From a virus, in IMG/VR virus record IMGVR_UViG_3300025759_011710, positions 1-31,998 of that record: 31,998 nucleotides of DNA. One strand, written 5' to 3'. The position numbers and the translations under genes were made by a program. How positions within the stretch are numbered: the first letter of the stretch is position 1; each line of letters begins with the position of its first letter. A model generated the notes under the pieces. The model ran no database searches. It worked only from the letters and a program-made list of their open reading frames with translations, and was not told where the DNA came from. Shown piece after piece: positions 9,601 to 16,211 of this stretch.

Positions 9601-11316
9601 ATTAACATTAGTTGGCGTCCCGGCGGTTACATTGGTAATTACATCAAAATTATCTTTCTGACTTGGACTAGGTGCGTTAAAACTTAACTCAGTTATTTCG
9701 GAAACATTTATATCGTTGTCGTAATCCCAAGTTACATCTTCACAATCGATATTTATATCTAAGTCCGTAGTAAAATTAAACTTCTCTAAATCATCGGTTC
9801 TTTCTTCCCAATTTACATCTACTCCGGGTACTTCCTGACCAGCGGGATCCGACAAATGGTCATCGGTAACTTTCCATGTTTTCCCGCCGTGAGTGACTAC
9901 TTGACCTTTAGTATATTGCGTATTTGGAGCCCAGGCGGGGTAGCTTCGAGCTTGAGCAGTAGATCCGTTTGAGGTTGGAGCACCAAAGTAATAGTCATTC
10001 GTGGTCTCCGGCCCTGTCCAACTATGAGTTGCGTCAAACATCTCAATAGTTTCGGTAGAAGGGTTGCCGTTTGGAGTCTCGTTCGTAATTGTTAGCTCAT
10101 TAGAGTAAACATTAGTAGGCGTCTCAGTACCCGAATCATCAATAGTAGTTCTATTAGTTTCAAAACTGCCATATGCGCAATCTAGCTCCCCTTGTGAAAC
10201 ATTTTCGTGAATATTCCAATCAGTAGAGTCATAATTAGTGACCTCACCCCATGTACCGGGAGTTACTGATGGGCTAGCGGTGCTAAAATCTACCGCAGTT
10301 AAAGGTGTCCGTTTTACATCTACCTCGCTTACTTTAAAAGTCTGCGGCTTGGCAGTAGCTGATTTAGATTTTGTACTTTTAGTTGGATCTAAGAAATCCT
10401 GATCTATGTCTAATTTTGTAGCTTGTAATGTTGCTTTCGGTTTCGTATTGGTCTTTTTTACTTCCAGCTTAAAGGCGTGAAAAACTACTTTATCGCCTTG
10501 AGTAGGAGTGGTTGAGGATAAGGAAAACATATCCAATTCAATATCCTCACCATTTGGTACTTTATCACCCGTAATTTTTTGACTGTAAAAGGTGCAAGGC
10601 GGATCAAGGTGAGCGTCAGTTTCCGAAGGCTTAAATTCTACTTTAGTAGGAAGCTCTACATCTATAGGTTCGGGTGCGGGGTCTGGAGTAGTGTCTTTTA
10701 CCTCAATCTCGGGAAGTTTTAAATCTACTTCTTCAGGCTGGGGGTCGTCCGGGGTGATTGTTAAATCGTCTAGGTTTATATCTTGCTGAGAACCGGGGCT
10801 AAGAGTCGTCTTTGAAAACTCCGCCTTTACAACAACTCCCGTGCCGGGAAATGTCTCAGTCCAAACGATAAGCTCAAGACGGGTTTCACCGCTCTCTCTT
10901 TTATTTTTAATAGTCCCGTCTATATTTGCTTCTTTTTGAAAACCTGAAGGGCTGTCGCTAGTTCTGTCGATTAACCCCACATAACAATAATACAGACAAG
11001 GTGAACCTTTTATTACTATAAGATCTCCGTGAGATATTAATCTATCTCTTTTCCTTTTATTAGGATCCCACTCATCATCTATAATTTTTTGGAAACAAGC
11101 GTGCCCTAAACCTCTCGAAGTTGGTGGGGACAGCCCATAATCACCGACATCTACAAAATGTATGATAGTTTGTCTACTACCCGCGGGGCTTTCTACAACA
11201 TTTAAAGTACCCTCAAATATACTTTCGGGGTCACTATTTTCGGCTATTATCTCCTCAACTTGAGTTTCTAGAGCAATTAACCGTTCTTTTAATTCTTCGG
11301 CAGTTTCCTCGCTCAT
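6634..11316 (-). CDS. Large beta-rich tail fibre or spike-like protein (1560 aa)
   Basis: The ATG at 11316 directly follows the preceding TAG with no clear ribosome binding site, suggesting translational coupling. Residues about 3-28 form a short acidic coiled coil (EETAEELKERLIALETQVEE). About 30-170 appear globular. About 457-505 resemble a family 5/12 carbohydrate-binding module: AWAPNTQYTKGQVVTHGGKT, then WKVTDDH and a closing NWEER. Residues 861-975 contain 16-residue strand repeats such as KEVTLTPRETELKYQN. The rest is Thr-, Ser- and Asp-rich with many alternating hydrophobic segments and few helices, including PDxxIxSTxV-like units between about 1100 and 1330. Size, composition and position suggest a receptor-binding fibre, spike or long adhesin-like tail protein. 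No enzymatic motif is seen. Fibre function is inference. Confidence 0.75.
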   Translation of the reverse strand: MSEETAEELKERLIALETQVEEIIAENSDPESIFEGTLNVVESPAGSRQTIIHFVDVGDYGLSPPTSRGLGHACFQKIIDDEWDPNKRKRDRLISHGDLIVIKGSPCLYYCYVGLIDRTSDSPSGFQKEANIDGTIKNKRESGETRLELIVWTETFPGTGVVVKAEFSKTTLSPGSQQDINLDDLTITPDDPQPEEVDLKLPEIEVKDTTPDPAPEPIDVELPTKVEFKPSETDAHLDPPCTFYSQKITGDKVPNGEDIELDMFSLSSTTPTQGDKVVFHAFKLEVKKTNTKPKATLQATKLDIDQDFLDPTKSTKSKSATAKPQTFKVSEVDVKRTPLTAVDFSTASPSVTPGTWGEVTNYDSTDWNIHENVSQGELDCAYGSFETNRTTIDDSGTETPTNVYSNELTITNETPNGNPSTETIEMFDATHSWTGPETTNDYYFGAPTSNGSTAQARSYPAWAPNTQYTKGQVVTHGGKTWKVTDDHLSDPAGQEVPGVDVNWEERTDDLEKFNFTTDLDINIDCEDVTWDYDNDINVSEITELSFNAPSPSQKDNFDVITNVTAGTPTNVNKGVKSTNKFTEVTALNPILGTKQKLEEHTVLKSLENAYVDKGTKAKDDEFNILTGLGVNENLGKDFDTLALTSSAASSTDDCFAFDVKKIVVNERRQYFNERSATTYTQNWDFYVKGTPVKITTYEQKDNLTLANITKEIKVTEYENNNALNASISNINITEVAVDLKMKAVTHRIQNTIKKFSYDATWQQIPATIYNTTFDFDKHKLTITRRPGEWVGTKKTATFSSYIYKFAQTKRTDVIKAKSVTVSTDEETTVTSEPWKVYFECLKRERLYWREKDTTVSFDDPKTVTLTPYKSDLSYQNKEVTLTPRETELKYQNKELEISSEDYEFNFSNVYELTLENKTTTLTHDNPKWAKFKPSKITIKFEDEKEVTLTPKQYKFIMERKALKLTSKQLEIVYKEAKQYKAIPKNFTFKQFKKLIKYKPVTVTNTEGSLDLNTSECQTLNGTGGMGPTTTENMGSITVEPGSEPEEKISSTEFKEIPISPPPEPKTYPVDSLKIEEPTEQPEDIDEDIDSLKVECEEVDEYYKQEDIEFDAYELTTGDKSPIPDIDIDSTSVGTKSTTINDAESTKIDWDISNIDPKEETKYIRELGFYIKDTDPNKVTKSIKECEVAKTDDSDVPDAEILSTRVGKNPLTKPTDFNVEGTKICITETVDNSGNTVPDDSATIHSAEYVKGTDNPQPDKTIDSTSVSVTTDNSHTVPADKFETTITPQSTNYDPMEMTSITFDEVEPYYVSEICYFSRVDLNKNYGTSYDESASFNVNEITRTPGSPNAITWKGALYDKVDISSVNSPTLKFDRYKYTIDATDQSLQASEKARLTTEEIELGEEQSTSSYFDYPELLLENSNITKKAYVPILDKAPLSDTLKVINPAAYANGSTLLNPEGVDCVNNQVFIKFSFLVDQYTVKCGVLTKKSDSTQKVYGHLKGPEVGDEVYQQEVSVCVYVGGGQYETKTINVLTTSVPDGQTNEDSVGRLMKGLPCGTPS
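8392..8736 (-). repeat. 16-residue strand repeats within the 1560-aa protein
   Basis: On the minus strand, codons 861-975 of the gene starting at 11316 include regularly spaced units: KTVTLTPYKSDLSYQN, KEVTLTPRETELKYQN and KELEISSEDYEFNFSN in direct succession. After a divergent stretch come KEVTLTPKQYKFIMER and KALKLTSKQLEIVYKE. The consensus is roughly K-x-V-x-L-T-P-x4-L-x-Y-x-N. The two strands per unit are typical of a beta-solenoid or stacked-strand shaft. Confidence 0.75.
9800..9945 (-). other. CBM5/12-like carbohydrate-binding segment in the 1560-aa protein
   Basis: This part of the minus-strand gene encodes an aromatic-rich stretch (residues about 457-505) of the form W-x-P-x-T-x-Y-x-x-G-x-V-V-x-x-x-G-x-x-W-x-V, ending in a Trp-Glu. 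This is the pattern I know from chitin-binding CBM5/12 domains, which also occur in phage tail proteins. The similarity is by eye only. Confidence 0.55.
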
Positions 11317-13218
11317 CTAAAAATAAATAACTTCAATTTTCCAAATTCTATTTCTATGGTGGTGAAATATAGGGGTTACCTTCATAGAGCTTGGAGAGTT
11401 TACAAGTCTACTACTCCAAATCGTTGCGTCCCACGCAATATGACCACCGGCTTGCTGTATCGCTCTTCCTTGAAATAAAGGTCTTTTAAGAGTGTCTACT
11501 TCTAAACTCGTATCGTTATAAAAGAAGACCAACGAACTTCCACCGGGAACTGTTACATGATCCGAAGGAGGCATACGATTTATATATTCTGCACCACTTA
11601 AAGCTCCGCAACCCGCACCCTTTAAACAAGCTACATCAACCAAGTCTCTATCCCCCGTTATGCGCATATGTTCGGTTGGGAACCTCAATTGAGTCCCGTT
11701 GGTTGTTTGGTAAAAAGCCGCGTTTGAAAAGCTTTGTTTAAAAGATTTGGTATCACTATTACCTTCGGCGTGTACTATAAAAAAGTCCATAGTCACGGCG
11801 CCGCTATTCTTAGCGTATGTAGTGGCATAAAAAGGTGCTTGTTCAGCTACCACAAAATAAGTGAGTACACTCGGCGCACCTTGTTTTTTATTACCTTTTT
11901 TAAATGTTTTAAATCCCGTGTGGTCAAATCCAACAATAGTTGGGTGGGCTACATTTTTCTCTCGGTTACTTAAAACCTTCCAGTAAGATCCGATAGGTGC
12001 TACCCACGAGCATGTCCAGATGTCAACTCCGGGCCTTGAGGTATCTATACTAGCGGAAGCTCTTAACCATCTTAAGTTGTAACCCGCTTCGTTTCTACTG
12101 TTCGCCCCAGAGACAGCTCCGAGGCTTACACTATTACCAAGGCTAACTGAAAGCATTTGATCTTGTAGAGCTAAGTCTTCGATAAAATTAGACTTTCTGT
12201 CGGCTTCAGTAAAACTATAAGCGAAGTATGGATTTTCTCCTTGGGAATTTACCGAATCGTGGTTTGGAATAACTGCTTTTATTTTTGAGCTATCAAGGAC
12301 AATACTTGCCCCCGGAGATGTTAAATTTACCCCTTCTGTATAAAATAATTCATCGGAAGCTCTGTAGCTAGTGGGGTCGTCTATGCCCTGCCCTTGCCGA
12401 GGATCCCCGATAACAACAAGCTCCTCTCCTTCGCTTAACCCTTGTGTTGTATCTATTACGGCTTTTCCTTTTTCGGTATGAAATATTTGGTCTCCCAATT
12501 TCCAAGGAGCTGCCGAATCTATTCTCAACTCCGTTTTACCGTTTGAACTTGATACTACGGTTGCGGCTCTTGCGTATAGGAGATAACTTTCGGTTGCGTT
12601 TAAACTTACTCCTAAACTGACCGGGCCAGCTTCGGCAGGTATAGTGCCGGCGGCATCCCCGTCTACATAAGATGCTACTCTTGGCTCAGTTCTCCTAATT
12701 ACCTCGGGCAGCATATCCCAACAATCCGCATTTGACTCCGGCGTACCATCGTTCAACGCTTCTGCGCCCTGAGTAAGACCGTCACCAGTTTCGGGGTGTA
12801 GCGACCACTCTCTCGAATCGTAACCGAGGTCTTGTAAGTTACCTAGTTGTTTCAATATGTGGTTGCTGTTTTTCAGTACCACATACTTACGCGTCATGCG
12901 TTTTAACTCACCCGACTCACTAGATTGTTGACTGTACCATGTATCCCTAAGTTTTGCGTATTGCCGTATCAATGTGGCGGTGTCCAATGTATCGCCGGGA
13001 ATTACTTGCTGATTTATAAGGTAGTGGTCGGTATACTCTTCATCAGGCTCACCTACTCTTCTAAACAAAGCGATACCGTCGTCGGTTCCGTCTAAACCGT
13101 CTTTTGTAATTTTTGTGCCTTCAGCGGCAAACTTTCGGGTTATTGTTTGAAAGCCTATTAGCGAGTCTTCTTCGACTTTAGGCTTCCCTATCGGGCGTAT
13201 TCTTAAATCTTTAGCCAT
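11317..13218 (-). CDS. Phage tail/neck structural protein, unknown (633 aa)
   Basis: I choose ATG at 13218 (MAKDLRIRPIGKPK), which overlaps the preceding stop as TAATG and follows a purine-rich AGAGGGGG; an in-frame TTG two codons upstream is less likely. The protein looks like one long soluble, mixed alpha/beta chain with many short beta segments, no signal peptide, no transmembrane helix and no catalytic motif I recognise. Residues about 85-140 are helical and charged. The C-terminal third contains several SSLVFFYNDTSLEV-like strands and ends with a basic HHHRNRIWKIEVIYF. It sits between a probable adaptor and the large fibre-like protein, so a minor tail, baseplate or neck protein is the reasonable inference. 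I do not recognise the family. Confidence 0.75.
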   Translation of the reverse strand: MAKDLRIRPIGKPKVEEDSLIGFQTITRKFAAEGTKITKDGLDGTDDGIALFRRVGEPDEEYTDHYLINQQVIPGDTLDTATLIRQYAKLRDTWYSQQSSESGELKRMTRKYVVLKNSNHILKQLGNLQDLGYDSREWSLHPETGDGLTQGAEALNDGTPESNADCWDMLPEVIRRTEPRVASYVDGDAAGTIPAEAGPVSLGVSLNATESYLLYARAATVVSSSNGKTELRIDSAAPWKLGDQIFHTEKGKAVIDTTQGLSEGEELVVIGDPRQGQGIDDPTSYRASDELFYTEGVNLTSPGASIVLDSSKIKAVIPNHDSVNSQGENPYFAYSFTEADRKSNFIEDLALQDQMLSVSLGNSVSLGAVSGANSRNEAGYNLRWLRASASIDTSRPGVDIWTCSWVAPIGSYWKVLSNREKNVAHPTIVGFDHTGFKTFKKGNKKQGAPSVLTYFVVAEQAPFYATTYAKNSGAVTMDFFIVHAEGNSDTKSFKQSFSNAAFYQTTNGTQLRFPTEHMRITGDRDLVDVACLKGAGCGALSGAEYINRMPPSDHVTVPGGSSLVFFYNDTSLEVDTLKRPLFQGRAIQQAGGHIAWDATIWSSRLVNSPSSMKVTPIFHHHRNRIWKIEVIYF

Positions 13219-14240
13219 TACCAACCCCCTCTTCTAATAATTCTTATAGTTCTCTGCTTTTGTGGAGAAGAGAAGTGTTTAAGTTTACGCCTAGCTTCTC
13301 TCGCAGACTGAACTATTAACTCTTTATTAGCTCCGTTGTAACGGGGGTCGGTTAATAATTTATACTGTGCAATAGGTAATAAAATATCCCAACACACTTC
13401 GCCGGGAAGCCTAGGTGAGTCTCCTAACTGCAAGTCTTCGGGTATTATGTTAGCTACAAGTTCAACTTGATAATCTATATCAGGTACGGGGTATAAAACT
13501 AATTTAGGATACACCATAAAGTCTTCCGATGTATCTACTTGATCGACATAGTACCATATAGGTCTGTCAACCTCGGGCTCATCCATGTCATACGAGGGAA
13601 AGTTTCCTTGGTAACCCCCTACGGGTCTAAAGTCTCCGGAATAGTGGCTTCTTGCCGACACCTCATCTGTACGGGCGTTCATAGGAGAAAGAGGCCCGTG
13701 ACCAACTAAAACTGGTACCTTTTCTACATCTATGACATCCGTGTCTAGTTCTATAGACTGCACACCTTCGGGGAAATCTACAGCCATCTTCCGAGAAGCC
13801 CATCTAGGTCTGTGGCCATCTATAGGCGCGTAGCACTCTCTGTACGCTTGGTTTACCGTTATTTTTACCCGCTCTTGATCTATTAAAGGGAGATCTTCCC
13901 ATTGATCGGCTCCGAGCATACTCGCTACTTGATCGAGTATGTGGTCAAATAAACAAAGCTGTCTGAATTTTAACCTTTTAAAATAAGAACCCTCCATTGG
14001 GGAGGTTAAAATTGTTGGAGCCACCATAGGCGTTTGAGGGGATATCAAACTACTAGAGTTGGGAACGGCAACCTGAGGGGACGGCAAAGTGCCTACATTA
14101 GACACAGTAGCCACGGGCTGCCTGACTACGGCAACATTAACGGTGCTACTCGGAGGTAAAGTTACCGAGCTGTTTGATACGGAGTTAGAAGGCGGTAAAG
14201 TTACCGTTAAATTTTGTATAGTAGTTACGGGAGCTGCCAT
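13218..14240 (-). CDS. Probable head-tail adaptor/connector protein (340 aa)
   Basis: ATG at 14240 follows TTGGAG. Residues 1-80 are low-complexity (Ser, Thr, Val, Pro, Asn) with a duplicated VTLPPS unit, likely disordered or extended. The rest is a compact domain. It includes LFDHILDQVASMLGADQWED and then DQERVKITVNQAYRECYAP; a helix with the form NQAYRECYAP near the start is, to my knowledge, common in podovirus gp4-like adaptors and related connector proteins. The end is helical and strongly basic (SAREARRKLKHFSSPQKQRT). It lies downstream of the capsid gene and ahead of tail genes, the usual place for neck proteins. The adaptor call is inference from pattern and position. Confidence 0.6.
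   Translation of the reverse strand: MAAPVTTIQNLTVTLPPSNSVSNSSVTLPPSSTVNVAVVRQPVATVSNVGTLPSPQVAVPNSSSLISPQTPMVAPTILTSPMEGSYFKRLKFRQLCLFDHILDQVASMLGADQWEDLPLIDQERVKITVNQAYRECYAPIDGHRPRWASRKMAVDFPEGVQSIELDTDVIDVEKVPVLVGHGPLSPMNARTDEVSARSHYSGDFRPVGGYQGNFPSYDMDEPEVDRPIWYYVDQVDTSEDFMVYPKLVLYPVPDIDYQVELVANIIPEDLQLGDSPRLPGEVCWDILLPIAQYKLLTDPRYNGANKELIVQSAREARRKLKHFSSPQKQRTIRIIRRGGW
14155..14205 (-). repeat. Duplicated 12-bp palindromic unit inside the adaptor gene
   Basis: The sequence GGTAAAGTTACC (inverted repeat GGTAA/TTACC around AG) occurs at 14155-14166 and again at 14194-14205, exactly 39 bases (13 codons) apart and in frame. It encodes the duplicated VTLPPS peptide on the minus strand, so a coding duplication explains it without invoking an operator. 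Confidence 0.7.
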
Positions 14241-14261
14241 TACTCCAACCTATACATTAGG

Positions 14262-14573
14262 TCAACTTTCTACTACCGCTTGTAATTCGGGAGCACGATC
14301 CGTTTTTTCAACCTTCTTGGATTTTCGCTCTTTTTTTGGCTCTTTTTTTGGCTCTTTTTTCTCATCCATAAGAACGGAGAAAAACATACGCTTGTACAAC
14401 CTACCCTGTGTTCTGAATATGTCGTCTGCTTCTCTTTGAGATTTAGGTTCGTAAGCATAGTGCCTACTTTCCGCATCCCATTCAAAAGTGTATTGCAAAC
14501 GGCTCATACCTTTTACGCGCATTACTGGGACTGTGCCCATTTGATCTCTTTTTCCGATAATTATTATTTTCAT
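14262..14573 (-). CDS. Small basic phage protein of unknown function (103 aa)
   Basis: ATG at 14573 lies 12 bases after a GGAGAGG that is also the 3' arm of the terminator hairpin behind the capsid gene. Residues 1-65 look folded (MKIIIIGKRDQMGTVPVMRV, then a WDAESRHYAYEP segment and a helix), and residues 70-90 are a lysine-rich tail with a repeated KKEP unit. Position between capsid and adaptor genes suggests a head or neck accessory protein. I do not recognise the family. Runs of seven A in the tail codons could allow slippage, but the alternative frames end soon after. Confidence 0.75.
   Translation of the reverse strand: MKIIIIGKRDQMGTVPVMRVKGMSRLQYTFEWDAESRHYAYEPKSQREADDIFRTQGRLYKRMFFSVLMDEKKEPKKEPKKERKSKKVEKTDRAPELQAVVES
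14326..14360 (-). repeat. Short tandem repeat with poly-T/A runs (12-bp unit)
   Basis: Nearly three copies of a 12-bp unit, GCTCTTTTTTTG on the plus strand, lie in the 103-residue gene. Read on the minus strand they encode repeated Lys-Lys-Glu-Pro. The homopolymer runs are six to seven bases long, so the locus is a likely site of length variation between relatives. Confidence 0.8.
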
Positions 14574-14578
14574 GATAT

Positions 14579-14612
14579 AAAAAAACCTCTCCCCCGCTGC
14601 GCAGAGGAGAGG
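14579..14612 (-). terminator. Rho-independent terminator after the major capsid gene
   Basis: On the minus strand, CCTCTCC (14612-14606) pairs with GGAGAGG (14592-14586) around a loop that can itself fold (CTGCGCAG), followed directly by seven T. It lies about 40 bases after the capsid stop codon and before the next gene. The 3' arm GGAGAGG is also the only good ribosome binding site for the gene starting at 14573, so readthrough transcripts may have that site locked in the hairpin. Confidence 0.85.
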
Positions 14613-14652
14613 CTATGGTTAGGATTGGAATACGGTGGATATTCTCAAAAGC

Positions 14653-16170
14653 TTAATAGCTAAATCCGGGGATTTGACGAACTGCTTCGACAAGCTGAGC
14701 ACCTGGAATTCTTCCGTTGGTGTCTTGATAAGCAGCCATTCCGTAAACGGATTGGATACCTACAGCTGACAAGTGAGCTTCGTTTCCACTATTAGCGAAA
14801 TCGTCATAGTGGAAGATTTGCTCGTTAGATACTGCACCTTTAGCGTAGTAAAGAGCACTCTTACCCATTGCCAACGCATACCCGATTGGAGTTCCAAGAG
14901 AGTTACATTGGTAGATAACGGTTCCGGCTGGGATTGTTCCCGCTACTGCCAAGTTAATGCTGTTCTTTGTAGGAGTGCCGGCGCTTGATGCTGCTGCGAG
15001 CTGACCTCCGCTGCTTACGCGAACAAGACCGGTAAGTTGGTTACCGCTATTTACCTTATAAGAAGCACAACCGTAGTCCCCAGTAGGAGAAACTGCGAGA
15101 ATGTATCCGTCAATATTAGCTGCACCAGTAGCAGTAGTTGCATACTTGAATCCGCCTCCGCCTGGGATCTTTGCGTCGAAACCTGTGAAATTTGCAAAGC
15201 AGTCATAACCAAGGGTAAGCGTACCCGCGGTAGCGATAGTAAGAGCATTGCCAATAAGAGCGGTTGGAAGCAAAGGAGAACCTTGGCGTCCGTCAGCTGT
15301 GTCGATAATCACATTGTGATTGGCAATAATATTACCGTCCCACATTGCATAATTACCGCTGTACAATTTGTTAGCGCTACTACGCTCGTCAGCTTGAAGA
15401 ATAGCTTCGAGGTAATCAGGATCTGAACGAAGTGGGCGTAAGCAAGCGTCAGGAGCGAAGAACAAGTAACCGGGAATTTCGGTTTTGTCGTCACCGCCAA
15501 CATTCATTGGCTCACCACCTTGGGCGATCAATGCTTGTTTAGCTTCCTGAATAATATCAGTACTTAACCCTTCTGTGTACAGAAGATTAGGTCCTGCTCC
15601 GTAACCTGAGATGAGGTTTGAAGTAGAGTTGTTCAAGCAGGTGTCACGAAGAACCATTTGGATATGATCCTGTTCAGTGCGTCCTGCCCATTCGGACATA
15701 ACTTCGGCTGAAAGCTGGTCAATAGTTTTGCCTGTGAAGCGCATAAGTTTTACAACTTGCGTCCAAGCAACAGCGTGACGGATAAGATCCACTTCAACGC
15801 TAAATGCGCCGAATTTTAGCTTTCCGGTTTTATTCTTGAGGATTTGTTCCCCACGAACACCCTGTCCGCGAATTGGAGCAACTGTTGTAAAAGTTACTTT
15901 GTCTGATCCGCCTGCGCTAAGATCGCGTTTTTCAACTACTGGAGAACCGGAACCTTCAGATCCGATAAATTTTGCGAATACATTCTTTTCCCGAGCGTCG
16001 CGAGTTACGAGCTCAGACCAAAGTCTGGTGCGCAAATCACCATCGGCAAAGATAGTAGTACCGCCCTTGTTTGCGGAAGTGCTGTAGTTAGTGTTTGTAT
16101 TGAGCAAGTCGACATTACCGAAAGTTGCGGCTGCTGACTGTGCTGCTACGGTTGCTGCTTTATTAGCCAT
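14653..16170 (-). CDS. Major capsid protein, N4-gp56 family (505 aa)
   Basis: It builds the icosahedral shell (HK97 fold). The family signature runs from residue about 45 to 170: LRTRLWSELVTRDAREKNVF, AKFIGSEG, KVTFTTVAPIRGQGVRGEQI, then LIRHAVAWTQVVKLMRFTGK and DQLSAEVMSEWAGRTEQDHI. Residues about 320-440 are Gly/Ala/Thr-rich and beta-like (IPGGGGFKYATTATGAANID and following) ahead of ALYYAKGAV, apparently an inserted domain, which makes the protein longer than I expect for the family. Start ATG at 16170 has AAGGA ten bases upstream. All 30 isoleucine codons are ATT or ATC, never ATA, unlike neighbouring genes, as expected for very high expression. A terminator follows. The scaffold gene lies just upstream. 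Confidence 0.9.
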   Translation of the reverse strand: MANKAATVAAQSAAATFGNVDLLNTNTNYSTSANKGGTTIFADGDLRTRLWSELVTRDAREKNVFAKFIGSEGSGSPVVEKRDLSAGGSDKVTFTTVAPIRGQGVRGEQILKNKTGKLKFGAFSVEVDLIRHAVAWTQVVKLMRFTGKTIDQLSAEVMSEWAGRTEQDHIQMVLRDTCLNNSTSNLISGYGAGPNLLYTEGLSTDIIQEAKQALIAQGGEPMNVGGDDKTEIPGYLFFAPDACLRPLRSDPDYLEAILQADERSSANKLYSGNYAMWDGNIIANHNVIIDTADGRQGSPLLPTALIGNALTIATAGTLTLGYDCFANFTGFDAKIPGGGGFKYATTATGAANIDGYILAVSPTGDYGCASYKVNSGNQLTGLVRVSSGGQLAAASSAGTPTKNSINLAVAGTIPAGTVIYQCNSLGTPIGYALAMGKSALYYAKGAVSNEQIFHYDDFANSGNEAHLSAVGIQSVYGMAAYQDTNGRIPGAQLVEAVRQIPGFSY

Positions 16171-16195
16171 GATTAGTTTTTCCTTATATTATAGT

Positions 16196-16211
16196 GTTAG
16201 ATTTTACTAAC
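16196..16211 (-). promoter_or_regulatory. Inverted repeat and TATAAT-like box before the capsid gene
   Basis: The 36-base gap between scaffold and capsid genes contains GTTAG/CTAAC separated by six bases (16196-16211), and a perfect minus-strand TATAAT at 16188-16193, then the AAGGA of the capsid gene. No convincing -35 hexamer lies at 15-18 bases. A start just after this box would leave almost no leader. A promoter, an mRNA 5' hairpin or processing site are all possible; evidence is weak. Confidence 0.3.

Noticed and set aside
13218-13224. TTG start for the 633-residue protein, two codons upstream of its ATG
   Set aside because: The ATG at 13218 overlaps the upstream stop as TAATG, the arrangement used repeatedly in this operon, and is a better start codon.
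14155-14205. Pair of GGTAAAGTTACC palindromes as a possible repressor operator
   Set aside because: They lie inside a gene, are exactly 13 codons apart and encode a duplicated peptide, so coding repetition explains them.
14273-14485. 70-codon alternative minus frame overlapping the 103-residue gene
   Set aside because: It arises from the A-rich repeat in another frame and lacks a plausible start signal; the 103-residue frame has the Shine-Dalgarno sequence.
16188-16193. Perfect TATAAT as a capsid-gene promoter
   Set aside because: There is no acceptable -35 hexamer at normal spacing, and the transcript would begin at the ribosome binding site; kept only as a weak regulatory note.
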